Made by a program: the position numbers and the translations under genes. The notes under the pieces are model-generated. The model saw only the letters and a list, made by a program, of their open reading frames with translations, had not been told where the DNA came from and did not search any database. DNA of 64,000 nucleotides. Origin: an uncultured Verrucomicrobiota bacterium. Its GTDB lineage: Bacteria; Verrucomicrobiota; Verrucomicrobiia; Limisphaerales; UBA9464. Positions 55,379 to 64,000 of this stretch are shown here, piece by piece (the first letter of the stretch is position 1; each line of letters opens with the position of its first letter). Location: the NCBI GenBank assembly GCA_903939515.1, contig CAJAHH010000013.1, forward strand, positions 28,464-92,463. Direction: 5' to 3'.

Positions 55379-56014
55379 ATGGAGCCACCAACCCTAGAAT
55401 CCCGTCGCGCCACGGCCGACGATCTTGGAGCCTTGGAGTTTCTGTGGTCTCAATCGGGTCTTCCCGCCACCGAACTAGCGGAGTTCCTGAGCGAGTTTCA
55501 TGTAGTGACCGATCCGGACGGACAAATCCTTCACGCCATCGGGCTCTTGGTGGAAGGTGATCAAGCGCTGCTGCATAGCGAGGCCTTGTCTGCCCCCCAG
55601 TTCGTCGAACCCGACGCCTGTCGGGCTGCCGTCTGGAAACGATTGCGAATCCTCACACGCAACCAAGGAGTCTCGCGCACCTGGACCCAAGAAGACGCCG
55701 AGTACTGGCGGGTCAGCGGCTACCAATCGATCCCTGTATCCCAGCTTCCCCAGGAGTTGCCGTCGTTTGTTCAACGAGAGGCTGGGTGGTGGACGTACCA
55801 AAGCCCGGACGCGGCGCAGGCCGATGTGCTGGTTCAACGGGAGTTCGCACTTTGGAAGACCCAACGCGAGCAGGAATCACAAAGCTTTCAGCAGCGGGTT
55901 AAAGTGTTTCGGGTTGTCGCATTTGGGCTCTTCGCCCTCTCCCTCATCCTCCTTCTAGGCTTCCTCTTCTTCGCTGCCAAGGTCCCAGAGATCTTTCGAC
56001 AACTCTTCCGCTGA
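55379..56014 (+). CDS. GNAT-like protein with C-terminal membrane helix
   Basis: A 211-residue protein whose N-terminal 120 residues look like a weak GNAT acetyltransferase (SRRATADDLGALEFLWSQ; HSEALSAPQFVEPDACRAAV; WRVSGYQSIPVSQLP), though the Q/RxxGxG/A acetyl-CoA loop is not clear. A charged helix (FALWKTQREQESQSFQQRVK) leads into one C-terminal membrane helix (AFGLFALSLILLLGFLFFAA). It may be a membrane-tethered, non-catalytic GNAT homologue. It follows ftsZ on the same strand but 51 bp away, so co-transcription is uncertain. Confidence 0.6.
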   Translation: MEPPTLESRRATADDLGALEFLWSQSGLPATELAEFLSEFHVVTDPDGQILHAIGLLVEGDQALLHSEALSAPQFVEPDACRAAVWKRLRILTRNQGVSRTWTQEDAEYWRVSGYQSIPVSQLPQELPSFVQREAGWWTYQSPDAAQADVLVQREFALWKTQREQESQSFQQRVKVFRVVAFGLFALSLILLLGFLFFAAKVPEIFRQLFR

Positions 56015-56188
56015 ATCGTGCCCTTTCCCGCATGGGCTGGGTAGTTTTGGTCCTAGGCACCCCAGAGATTTGATAAAGTCTTACAATTACGTAACCTTTG
56101 AGTTGCGTTTGTTGGGTTTTAGGAATCTTTAAGCTCCTAGGAATAGTGAGCCTCGGCAGGGGCTCGGTCGTTCAAAACCCAAACACCC

Positions 56189-57058
56189 ATGAGGTTGTAC
56201 ACCCATCACGGTCGACGTCGCCCTTCTGGCTTCACCCTCATCGAACTCCTCGTCGTCATCGCCATTATCGCAATTCTGGCGGGGATGCTACTTCCGGCTT
56301 TGGCACGCGCCAAACAGAAGGGACAAGGCATCTACTGCATGAACAACCACCGCCAACTCACGTTGGCCTGGAGGATGTACGCAGAGGACAATCAGGATTT
56401 CATCGTCTACGCCAGCCACAATGCCCAGGCCAACGACCCCAACAACAATTACGCCTGGACCCGCACCGAAATGGATTTTTCGGCGGACCGCAAAAACTGG
56501 GACCCCACCGCCGATATCACCCTACGCCCCCTTTGGAAGTACAACCAAAGCGCCAGCGTCTATAAATGCCCCTCAGACCGTTCGTTCGTCACTGTCAACG
56601 GCGAGCGAAAGCCTCGAGTTCGGTCGATGTCGATGAACTTCTTCCTCGGCGGTTTTGCCGGAAAGACCACCACAGAGAATCAGAATTATAGCCTTTTCCT
56701 GCGTTTCGGGGAGATCGCTGGAGGACGAGGGACACCGGGCCCTTCAATGACCTGGGTTTTTCTCGATCAACGCGAGGACACCATCAACTGGGGTAATTTC
56801 ATGACCCGCATGACTGGCTACCAACCTCGGAACCCAGCCCTGTACGGCTTCACCATGGACCTGCCGGGCTACTACCATAGCAAGGCCTGCGGCTTTTCCT
56901 TCGCCGATGGCCACTCCGAGATCAAGCGATGGATAGATGGCCGGTCTATGCCGCCTCTGAAGGTCCAGGCTGCCGCTGCAGCCGCAGACATCCCCACTCC
57001 GCGCAACCCAGATGTCGAGTGGTTGCAGGAACGAACCACCCGCCCGATTAACCAATAA
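56189..57058 (+). CDS. H-X9-DG type pseudopilin
   Basis: 289 residues with a leader ending [21 protein letters not shown] (Gly at -1, standard prepilin peptidase site) and [12 protein letters not shown] after it. The C-terminal domain has the H-X9-DG signature ([13 protein letters not shown] near residue 230). This is the large pseudopilin family expanded in PVC bacteria. It lies 37 bp before a giant LamG protein on the same strand, so they may be co-expressed and the LamG protein may be a substrate or partner. Confidence 0.88.
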   Translation: MRLYTHHGRRRPSGFTLIELLVVIAIIAILAGMLLPALARAKQKGQGIYCMNNHRQLTLAWRMYAEDNQDFIVYASHNAQANDPNNNYAWTRTEMDFSADRKNWDPTADITLRPLWKYNQSASVYKCPSDRSFVTVNGERKPRVRSMSMNFFLGGFAGKTTTENQNYSLFLRFGEIAGGRGTPGPSMTWVFLDQREDTINWGNFMTRMTGYQPRNPALYGFTMDLPGYYHSKACGFSFADGHSEIKRWIDGRSMPPLKVQAAAAAADIPTPRNPDVEWLQERTTRPINQ

Positions 57059-57095
57059 CTTCTCCCGCAGCCCGTCTCCCACTTCCAACTCAACC

Positions 57096-60000
57096 ATGAA
57101 CACCCGACCCACCCTCCACCGACTGGGGTCGCTGCTGTCGAGCCTGCTTCTGTTGGCTTTGACAGCGCGCACCCCTCTGCGCGCCGACTACGCTTCCACT
57201 GTTCAAGCTTTGGGGCCAGTGGGGTATTGGCGCCTCAATGAAACCAATAACTCTCCCGGTCTCAAGCGGTTGGCCAACCTCGGAGAGTTGGGCTCTGCTG
57301 CTGATGGCTACGCAGTGCTCACCGCCGCCACAGGGCTTCCCGGACGGGTGGGCAGTTGTGTCCGATTGTACAACTCGACCAACGCTCTGGGTTGGTGCGG
57401 ATCCAAGGTGGATATCAACTACCACCCTACTCTCAACAAATCAGGCTCCTTCAGCGTGGAGTTCTGGGTCAAACCCAACACCTTGGGAGCCGACGCGACC
57501 GGATTCTGCCCCCTGTCGTCGATGATGAACGACTTTGGCGCATCGAGCCGCAGCGGATACCTCTTCTACATCAACAACACCGGCCGTGTGGAATTCCGTC
57601 TGGGCAATGCCAGCGGATATGTCGGCACGGTGAACAACGCCAACCAACCTCAATACAACGTCAAGGCGGGCGCTTGGAGCCACGTGGTGGGCGTCTTCGA
57701 CGGGAGCAACACCCGGTTGATGATCAATGGCGTGAATGTCACCAACGTCACCCTGTCACCCGCCAATATCGCTTCACTGCGGCAAAACACCCAAATGCCC
57801 TTGCGCATCGGTGGCACCCCCTTCAACGGCACTCTCGGCGACACCCCCATGCCCTCGGCCCTGGTCTACAGCGGCAACCGCGGCTTTGACGGGTGGATCG
57901 ACGAGGTCGCCTTCTATCCCTACGCCCTGTCCACGGTTCAATGCGACACCCACTTCAAGGGCATCCTCGGTGGCGTCTCCGGCTACTCCACTCTGGTCTT
58001 GGCCGATTCCCCGGCAGGTTACTGGCCCTTCAACGAGCCGACCTATCCAACTCCCGCACTGGAGACCCTTCCGATCGCCGTCAATTCCGGATCCTCCGGC
58101 ACGACCGCAGACGCCGTGAACCGATGGGGCACTCTCGCGGGTCAACCCGGAACACCCTTTGCCGGCATGGGCAGCGGCAACCGAGCGGTATTCCTGGATG
58201 GAAACAATGGGTCCATTACGGCCGGTGCGGACACCACCCTGAGCAATCTCATCGGGCAAGTCACCCTGATGGCTTGGATCAAACCCACTGTCCGCGGCGG
58301 CATTCGCACCATTCTCTCTAAGGGCTGGGATGAAAATTACGCCGAAACCTTCCTTCGCATCACCCGCGGCTACGAGAACAGCGGTTATGGCACGACCAAC
58401 CGCTATGAGATCGGCACTTCGGACGGAAAGACGTACTACGAAACCGCCGAGGCTACCATGCCCGAAACCGACCTGAACAATTGGGTGTTCATCGCTGGTA
58501 CTTACGATGGAACGGCCTGGAACCTCTACCGCAACGGCCAACTCATGGCTTCCACTCCCTCCGTGAACGGAGCCGCAGCGACCGTCAATGTCTCCCGATG
58601 GACCATGGGTTCACGCTTCGGTCCTCCATCTCCCACCCATGCCTTCAATGATGCTGCCAATTACACCAACGAGGTGTGGCAAGCGGCGGGACAATTCTTC
58701 GGCGGATCCATCGATGAGCCGGCCATTTTCGACAAGTCGCTCAGCGCGTCCGAGATCGCCAGTGTCTACGCCTCGGCCCTGGTAACCCCGATCATCTACA
58801 AGCCCATCTCCAGCCCCGGTGATTACCCCAGCGTCCGTTGGCCAGATCTCTACGATGGCGACACGGCCACCTTGTCGGTCTTGGCCGAAGGAGCACCACC
58901 CCTGACCTACCAGTGGTACAGCAACTCGGTCGCTTTGAACATCAAGACCGCGCAACTAACCCTGCAACCGCTGAAGACTTCTAAACCTTTATATTCCGTG
59001 GTCGTGTCTAATCCCTATGGGTCCGCCACCAGCACGGTCTCGCTGAACATCATCGTGGGCCCGCCGACGATTCTCGAGCCTCCGGTCGACCTGCAGCGTT
59101 TCTCCGGCACCCCCTTCCAGTTCTCAGTCTCCACCGGAGGCAGTCTGCCCCAGACCTTCCAGTGGCAACTCAACGGAACCGATATCGCAGGAGCCACCAG
59201 CACCACTATCACAGGGACCGCATCGGTGGCCTCGGCCGGAACCTACACCTGCCGCATCGGCAACAGCGCTGGAAGCGTCACCACCACCGCACAACTCACC
59301 GTCTCTCCGGCCCCGTCCGGCTTTGCCGCCGCCGCACTCACGGGCAAGCCGCTCGCCTACTGGCGTCTGGGCGAAACCTCAGGCACCACGGCCTACGACA
59401 ATATAGGCCGACTCAATGGCACCTACTTCAACACGACACTCAAACAGCCTGGATATTCGATGGTCGACACCAACACAGGGGCCCTCTTCGGCGGGACCAA
59501 CAGCTATGTGGGTTTGATCAGCGGCCTTCCTGGGAGCGGAATCAACTTCGAAGGCACTAACGTCAGCTTCACTATCGAACTCTGGGCCAAAGGCGGCGAA
59601 AGCCAGCCCGATGAGTCCACCCTGATTGCCAAAGGAACAGGGGCCGATGGCACCACGGGCAACGAGCAGTTTTCGATCGATATCGCCTCAGGAAAATACC
59701 GATTCTTCACACGAGGCAACAACACCACCCTGTATTCAGCGGATGCCACCGTGGGCCCCAATGATAGTTGGCAACACATCGTCGCAGTGTACGACCAGTC
59801 CAACCCGGGCTCCCCGGAAGTTCGACTCTATATCAATGGCGAACTGTCCGACAGCTCCCCAGGAAGACCACAGGGACTCCGCTCATCGTCCTCGCCGGTC
59901 AGCATCGGGTCCAAGCGCTTGGGCAATTCGCCGGGGTATGACGGCAGCTTCGATGGAATCATCGACGAGGTCGTGATCTACAACACCGTCCTTTCTGACA

Positions 60001-61307
60001 CCGAGATCTCCACCCATTTTGCAGCGGCCTATGGTTCCACGCTGCCGCCCTCCTTCACCACGCAGCCCAAGGCGATGACGAACTACGTGGGTCTTTCGGC
60101 CACCTTCAGCGCCGCGGCCATCGGTTCATTGCCCCTCATCTATCAATGGCAGAAGAACGGAGTGGATATCACCGGAGCTAACGGATCGACCTTCACCACG
60201 CCGACCCTGACGACCGGATCGGCGGGTCTCTATCGGTGCCTCATCTCCAACAGTGTCGGATCGACCAACAGCACCGCCGTGACTCTCACCGTGCTGCCGA
60301 CACCCACCAGCACCGTAACCATCCCTGGCCTAGTCCTGCACCACACCTTCGACAACACACTCATCGACGCCACCGGCCGGGGCAACAACGGCACTGCCAT
60401 CGCCCGTGACCACACCTCGACCAGCAATGTCATCGGCGCCACCTACACCAGCGGAAAGCTCGGCCGGGCACTGGCCTACGCCTCCGATTTCGGCACACCC
60501 ACCGAACCCGGTGCCACCATCGTGACCAATACCTCCTATGTCACACTGGGTGTCCGGCCCGATCTACAATTCTCCAACTCGGTAGACTTCACGGTCGCCT
60601 TTTGGATCAAGCTGCCCGCCAACTTCATTGGTGGCGACCTCCCCTTCTTCACCACCACCTCGGGTTCGCTGGGTGGGGCGGGCTGGGTTTTTGCTCCAGC
60701 CTACGGATATGGTATTGGCAGTGGCGCCTCCCCGACGGAAGCACCTCTCAACTACGGGAGCTGGGCTGTTTCCCTGTACGGCAACTCGGGAATAGGAGCC
60801 CGCTTCTATGGAGAGGTCGGAAGCATTAACGACGGAGAGTGGCATCACCTCGTCTACGTCTTGGATCGAAAGTCGCAGGTCTCCATTTATCAGGACGGTA
60901 TCCTGGCGAGGGCCTACAAGATCTCGGGAACCTCGACTGCGGCCGCCACAGACATTGACACCGGTCTACCTGCAACCATTGGCCAAGATCCAACGGGGCT
61001 CTATCAAGAGACCGGGGCCGGAGAGATGGATGATCTTGGGGTGTGGCGCCGCGCGCTGACTCCCCTTGAAGCGGCCAGCATCTACACCGCTGGAGCCAAC
61101 GGACAGAGCTTCGCGGACCTGCCGCCGCTAGGAAGCGCCAACCTCCGCATCAGCACGTCCGGATCAACCGTCCAGATTCTATGGGACCTAGGAATACTCC
61201 AGCAGGCAGGCACCCTCACCGGCCCCTGGACGGATGTCGGCGCACCGGTCACCTCCCCACATACAACGACCCCTATCGAGACCCGATTTTACCGAATGAA
61301 GCCCTAG
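57096..61307 (+). CDS. Giant exported LamG/Ig-like protein (1403 aa)
   Basis: From the ATG at 57096 the protein has a signal peptide (LSSLLLLALTARTPLRA), then repeated concanavalin-A-like LamG domains. Each has a GYWRLNE-type start and an SVEFWVKPNT- or TLMAWIKPTV-like strand, followed by HVVGVFDGSNTRLMINGV-type and GWIDEVAFYPYALS-type motifs. At least four LamG units (about 30-310, 315-585, 750-1000, 1100-1360) alternate with Ig-like domains (PPTILEPPVDLQRFSGTPFQF; PPSFTTQPKAMTNYVGLSATF). A last beta-domain (ILQQAGTLTGPWTDV) resembles the end of many PVC exported proteins. It is likely a surface adhesin or glycan-binding protein. A terminator follows. Confidence 0.9.
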   Translation: MNTRPTLHRLGSLLSSLLLLALTARTPLRADYASTVQALGPVGYWRLNETNNSPGLKRLANLGELGSAADGYAVLTAATGLPGRVGSCVRLYNSTNALGWCGSKVDINYHPTLNKSGSFSVEFWVKPNTLGADATGFCPLSSMMNDFGASSRSGYLFYINNTGRVEFRLGNASGYVGTVNNANQPQYNVKAGAWSHVVGVFDGSNTRLMINGVNVTNVTLSPANIASLRQNTQMPLRIGGTPFNGTLGDTPMPSALVYSGNRGFDGWIDEVAFYPYALSTVQCDTHFKGILGGVSGYSTLVLADSPAGYWPFNEPTYPTPALETLPIAVNSGSSGTTADAVNRWGTLAGQPGTPFAGMGSGNRAVFLDGNNGSITAGADTTLSNLIGQVTLMAWIKPTVRGGIRTILSKGWDENYAETFLRITRGYENSGYGTTNRYEIGTSDGKTYYETAEATMPETDLNNWVFIAGTYDGTAWNLYRNGQLMASTPSVNGAAATVNVSRWTMGSRFGPPSPTHAFNDAANYTNEVWQAAGQFFGGSIDEPAIFDKSLSASEIASVYASALVTPIIYKPISSPGDYPSVRWPDLYDGDTATLSVLAEGAPPLTYQWYSNSVALNIKTAQLTLQPLKTSKPLYSVVVSNPYGSATSTVSLNIIVGPPTILEPPVDLQRFSGTPFQFSVSTGGSLPQTFQWQLNGTDIAGATSTTITGTASVASAGTYTCRIGNSAGSVTTTAQLTVSPAPSGFAAAALTGKPLAYWRLGETSGTTAYDNIGRLNGTYFNTTLKQPGYSMVDTNTGALFGGTNSYVGLISGLPGSGINFEGTNVSFTIELWAKGGESQPDESTLIAKGTGADGTTGNEQFSIDIASGKYRFFTRGNNTTLYSADATVGPNDSWQHIVAVYDQSNPGSPEVRLYINGELSDSSPGRPQGLRSSSSPVSIGSKRLGNSPGYDGSFDGIIDEVVIYNTVLSDTEISTHFAAAYGSTLPPSFTTQPKAMTNYVGLSATFSAAAIGSLPLIYQWQKNGVDITGANGSTFTTPTLTTGSAGLYRCLISNSVGSTNSTAVTLTVLPTPTSTVTIPGLVLHHTFDNTLIDATGRGNNGTAIARDHTSTSNVIGATYTSGKLGRALAYASDFGTPTEPGATIVTNTSYVTLGVRPDLQFSNSVDFTVAFWIKLPANFIGGDLPFFTTTSGSLGGAGWVFAPAYGYGIGSGASPTEAPLNYGSWAVSLYGNSGIGARFYGEVGSINDGEWHHLVYVLDRKSQVSIYQDGILARAYKISGTSTAAATDIDTGLPATIGQDPTGLYQETGAGEMDDLGVWRRALTPLEAASIYTAGANGQSFADLPPLGSANLRISTSGSTVQILWDLGILQQAGTLTGPWTDVGAPVTSPHTTTPIETRFYRMKP

Positions 61308-61339
61308 AAGTAGGGCCACGACAGAACTCCGTCTCAACG

Positions 61340-61368
61340 GGCGGCCTCGAAAGGGGTCGCCTTTTTTG
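61340..61368 (+). terminator. Intrinsic terminator after the LamG gene
   Basis: GGCGGCC (61340-61346) pairs with GGTCGCC (61355-61361, one G-T pair) around an 8-nt loop and is followed by six T. It lies 32 bp after the stop. Confidence 0.85.
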
Positions 61369-61829
61369 TGTCCTGCGGCGGAGTAGGCTGAAACGGGATA
61401 AGGGAAGGGCGGGAGGTCAAAAAAGCTCCGGGTCGGACACACCAAGGAGGCGAGGGTGGAGAACCCTGCTGAAACAAGTGCCCCCGACCCGGAACGGGCG
61501 AACGAGATGTTGGTTCTCCGTTGTTCGCCCAGCCGCCGGCAAGCCAGCGAGTAAGACTTTTTAGGCCTCCAACCCGGCAGCCGCAACGGCCAAATCGAAG
61601 TCCCGCTAAAGAAAGACATCAGCAACACGCAAACGCTCTCGAAACGAACACTCGACCAGGGACCTGGGTAATCCATTACAACGCGTTTGCACCCAGCGCC
61701 CGTTACGCCGCTGCCCGCAAAACAGTTCCGTCCCATCAACCCTCAAATCTTCATTACGTTGAAAGGTTCAACTGAATCCGAGCGAATCACAGTGTGTCGC
61801 TCCGTTCAGGTTTGATTGAACCCAGTCTC
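61369..61829. other. Gap before the comM fragment
   Basis: About 460 bp. Open frames exist on both strands but have no recognisable motif and no coding-like third positions. I see no RNA gene; a promoter for the comM fragment is expected near the end but no clear boxes were found. Confidence 0.4.
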
Positions 61830-62480
61830 ATGCTCGCACAAATCCGATCCGCTTCCATTCAAGGTATCGATGCCTTCCCCGTTGAAGTCGAAGTCGACTC
61901 AGGTCCCGGCCCGCAGCAAATCGTCCTAGTCGGCCTGCCCGATGCGGCGGTGCGCGAATCTCGTGATCGGGTTGGAACAGCCATCATTAACAGCGGCTTT
62001 CGATTTCCACCGGGCCGGACCACCATTAATTTGGCCCCGGCCGACGTCCGCAAGGAGGGACCCAGTTTCGATCTCCCGATCGCCTTAGGAATCCTCGCCG
62101 CCAGCAAGCAACTCACACCGGGGGATCTGACAGCCTTCGCCATGGTGGGTGAACTAGCCCTGACCGGAGCCGTCCGCGCAGTCAAAGGAGCACTCGCGCT
62201 CGCGCTCCGGGCCCGAGCGGAGGGATGCCGAGGCATCCTACTGCCCGCAGAGAACGCTCCCGAGGCCGGCGTGGTGGACCGACTAGATGTCATCCCCATT
62301 CGAAGCCTTCAGGAGGCCGCTCAGTTTCTGGGGGGCGAAATTTCCATCCAACCACTTCGAGTGGACACCGAGGCGCTCTTCCGAGGAGGCACCGGCGATT
62401 CCATAGACATGGCCGAGGTTCGTGGACAGGAATCGGTGAAACGCGCCCTCGAAGTAGCCGCGGCAGGCGGCCATAATATT
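61830..62480 (+). pseudogene. comM: comM/yifB-type Mg-chelatase-like ATPase, truncated before the Walker A motif
   Basis: The ATG at 61830 opens the family sequence MLAQIRSASIQGIDAFPVEVE (first 20 residues are diagnostic). VGLPDAAVRESRDRV, APADVRKEGPSFDLPIALGIL and VRGQESVKRALEVAAAGGHN follow. ComM is a hexameric helicase needed for branch migration in transformation. At about residue 216 the text should read MIGPPGSGKT, but the sequence becomes foreign at about 62478-62485. The frame runs on by chance to 63101 as a meaningless tail. The ATPase, about 290 residues, is missing. Confidence 0.9.
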
Positions 62481-62711
62481 TTACTTTTGTTTCAATTCCC
62501 CCACCTACTGTATCTAACGGTAATCAACAGGAACCCCAACAAAACCACCTCATTCACGGTTCCGAAACCGTGTCAACAATTTTTATTTTTCTTTTCGTCC
62601 CCACTCCAGTTCCCAGGGATTCACGATTTTCCCCTCGTTACGACGGGTAAACCATTGAACCGATTTGTCGGGGTGATACCGTCACTTTTGTTTACCCCTC
62701 GTAAAATCCAC
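62478..62711. other. Left end of the AT-rich segment, no gene seen
   Basis: 234 bp between the comM break and the recombinase stop. It holds only the hairpin at 62555-62572 and no reading frame I would trust. If the segment is a mobile element, its left attachment site lies here. Confidence 0.45.
62555..62572 (+). terminator. Hairpin with T-run at the left end of the insert
   Basis: CACGGTT (62555-62561) pairs perfectly with AACCGTG (62566-62572), 4-nt loop, and is followed by a T-rich run (62579-62595). It could stop transcription coming from the comM side. Confidence 0.5.
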
Positions 62712-63383
62712 TCAATCCTGGAGCAAATTCCGAATTTGCGTCGGCTGCCATTCACCTTTTCCCGTGCGGGTTCTTACTCCTCTTTTGTTCAGGCACGATG
62801 CAATTCCTTGCAAAGTGAAAACTCCTGCACTTTTGATTTCGTAAACAATTGGCAAAATACTGTTACGAAATTCAATTCGTGCTTTTCTCGCTCCTTCATT
62901 CATCAAGCGAACATTAAGTTCCGGTGTTCTTGTTCCCAATTTAATGTTATTTTGACGGCAAATACAAAGCGCATCTTTTACACGCTTTTGAATCATTTCT
63001 CGTTCTTTTTGCGCAACGAGAGCCAAAATACCAATGGTAAATTTGTCCAAATATGGAGCATCAACAATTTTGATGTTAATTCCCGAATCATCAATCATTG
63101 AAAGGTGATGAGCATTTCTTGAAATTCTATCCAACGATTTTGAAATCAAAGTGGCTTTTTGAACCTTACAAATGTCCAAAGCCTTTTTCAACATCGGACG
63201 GTCCCGGTCGCTTCGCTTTGCACCACTAACCACTTCAATACATTCTTCAACGATGGTGAACCCATTATCCGCAGCAAATTTACGAACCATTTGGATTTGG
63301 CTCACCATACCATTGGAATTCATCCCCTGGTGCTGCTCGCTACTTACCCGAGCGTAAAGAACCGCTTTTTTGATTTCGTTCAC
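62712..63383 (-). CDS. Serine recombinase (resolvase/invertase family)
   Basis: 223 residues from a GTG start. The resolvase core is clear: AVLYARVSSEQHQ contains the catalytic Ser (near residue 14); later, the region KATLISKSLDRISRNAHHLSM corresponds to the conserved LxRLxR arginines and ILALVAQKEREMIQKRVKDAL to the E-helix. The C-terminus GIASCLNKRGVRTRTGKG and WQPTQIRNLL is the small 'recombinase' DNA-binding module. It is intact and could move or resolve the element. Codon use is AT-rich, unlike the host genes. Confidence 0.92.
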   Translation of the reverse strand: MNEIKKAVLYARVSSEQHQGMNSNGMVSQIQMVRKFAADNGFTIVEECIEVVSGAKRSDRDRPMLKKALDICKVQKATLISKSLDRISRNAHHLSMIDDSGINIKIVDAPYLDKFTIGILALVAQKEREMIQKRVKDALCICRQNNIKLGTRTPELNVRLMNEGARKARIEFRNSILPIVYEIKSAGVFTLQGIASCLNKRGVRTRTGKGEWQPTQIRNLLQD

Positions 63384-63423
63384 CAGAACAGTTTAAATGA
63401 TGATTTTTGAATTTCAACAGCAA

Positions 63424-63455
63424 ATTTGAAAATATTAAAGCGATTTGAAAATATT
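63424..63455. repeat. 13-bp direct repeat upstream of the recombinase and the membrane protein
   Basis: ATTTGAAAATATT occurs exactly at 63424-63436 and 63443-63455, 19 bp apart, in the intergenic region. This is the kind of spaced repeat found in recombinase binding sites or operators. Confidence 0.6.
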
Positions 63456-63474
63456 TGACGAATGTATAATTTTT
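63444..63474 (+). promoter_or_regulatory. Bacteroidota-like promoter candidate
   Basis: TTTG (63444-63447), then 19 bp, then TAATTTTT (63467-63474) matches the Bacteroidota -33 TTTG / -7 TAnnTTTG pattern except for the last G. An overlapping TATAAT (63465-63470) also exists. It faces the membrane protein gene. Confidence 0.4.
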
Positions 63475-63519
63475 TAAACCTTTAAACCAAATGCCGGAAT
63501 TTAGCCACTTTGATAATAT

Positions 63520-64000
63520 ATGAGCACTTCTGAAAATGAATCAGCGAACATAGATTTAAAACATGAAAAGAAAATAAACGGTTGGTGGAGACTTTGGATT
63601 GTAGTTTCAATTATTTGGTTTTTTATCTGTCTCCCTTTTATGGTTTTTTCATTCATAAATGGAGAAAATGGAAAACCTATCGCACGGCACTATTTAATAT
63701 TAAAATCATTATCAAAAAACCAACAAGAATTAATTGTAAGCCGTATAGAAAATAAAAATGATTTTAAAACGCAACCAGAAAAGTTTCAAAATGGAGAAAC
63801 AATTTATTTTAAACTTCCATTAAGTAAAGAACAGATAAACGAATGGTCGCAAAATTATATTGAAAACGGAAAAAAAATTCAGAAAAATGTAGTTATAAAA
63901 AATTTGTTTGCTTACACGCTTACAATAATAACACCTCCGATAATAATACTTTCGGTAGGATTAAGTTTTGCTTGGGTAAAATCTGGATTTAAAAAAAATA
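63520..64000 (+). CDS. Small membrane protein, partial (open at window end)
   Basis: The ATG at 63520 opens a frame with no stop up to the end of the window (160 codons). It starts STSENESANIDLKHEKK, then a membrane helix (RLWIVVSIIWFFICLPFMVF, about residues 24-43), an extracytoplasmic Lys/Glu-rich region and a second helix (AYTLTIITPPIIILSVGLSF) at the end. I do not recognise the family. Codons are AT-rich like the recombinase, so both belong to the same foreign segment. Confidence 0.65.
   Translation, partial: MSTSENESANIDLKHEKKINGWWRLWIVVSIIWFFICLPFMVFSFINGENGKPIARHYLILKSLSKNQQELIVSRIENKNDFKTQPEKFQNGETIYFKLPLSKEQINEWSQNYIENGKKIQKNVVIKNLFAYTLTIITPPIIILSVGLSFAWVKSGFKKN

Larger units (their letters stand above)
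62478..64000. mobile_element. AT-rich insertion or foreign segment interrupting comM
   Basis: From about 62480 to the window end the DNA is far richer in A and T than everything before it (by eye, clearly below half GC against roughly 60% in the flanking genes). It holds a serine recombinase, a Bacteroidota-like promoter and a small membrane protein. Its left edge lies exactly inside comM. The right edge is not in the window. It could be a recombinase-borne island, or a misassembled join with DNA of another organism. Confidence 0.6.

Noticed and set aside
57774..58541. 255-residue minus-strand ORF inside the LamG gene
   Set aside because: A shadow frame of the well-supported repeat protein on the plus strand.
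62481..63101. C-terminal tail of the comM frame considered as a fusion domain
   Set aside because: It is the antisense of the recombinase gene plus non-coding DNA; composition and motifs do not look like a protein.

Overview
The window looks like chromosomal DNA of a GC-rich member of the Verrucomicrobiota (PVC superphylum). I infer this from several features together: H-X9-DG-type pseudopilins with the [22 protein letters not shown] leader, a LamG/Ig-like giant exported protein, a PSCyt1-like exported cytochrome, a small WNTPKSWE-type lipoprotein, a two-component 'propeller' sensor kinase, and a PVC-style dcw (division and cell wall) cluster with a divergent FtsZ. No rRNA, tRNA or CRISPR array was seen.

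Layout. 1-7.5 kb: end of glutamate synthase (gltB, gltD), infA, an exported PIG-L deacetylase with a carbohydrate-binding-like tail, and an asparagine-synthase-like protein without a complete glutaminase domain. 7.7-13.3 kb: a response regulator/sensor kinase pair on the minus strand and a LuxR-type regulator with a degenerate receiver. 13.3-18.7 kb: phosphoglucomutase, with its start codon inside a perfect hairpin; deoC; a nine-copy tandem repeat; and a TonB-dependent receptor broken by an in-frame amber codon and a frameshift. 19-28 kb: two envelope proteins, then the rod-shape operon mreB-mreC-mreD-mrdA-rodA followed by RNase G and a strong terminator. 28-33 kb: a pseudopilin and a minus-strand type II secretion operon gspF-H-I-J-K. 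33-37 kb: small metabolic and accessory genes, then queA.

37.4-55.3 kb is a long dcw cluster, mostly with 1-8 bp overlaps: mraZ, orf131, rsmH, ftsL-like, ftsI, a degenerate murE-like gene, a SIMPL-domain gene, murF, mraY, an unknown ORF, a LysM lipoprotein, ftsW, murG, murB, ddl, ftsQ, ftsA, ftsZ. murC and murD are absent, the murE-like protein lacks the ATP-binding loop, and FtsZ has lost residues of its nucleotide loop and catalytic T7 loop. This remodelled divisome and peptidoglycan locus is the most interesting biology in the window.

55.4-61.3 kb: a GNAT-like membrane protein, another pseudopilin and a 1403-residue LamG protein. From 61.8 kb a comM/yifB gene is cut just before its Walker A motif. 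The sequence then switches abruptly to AT-rich DNA with a serine recombinase, a Bacteroidota-like promoter and the start of a small membrane protein. This is either a mobile element inserted in comM or an assembly chimera; the window ends before the right boundary.
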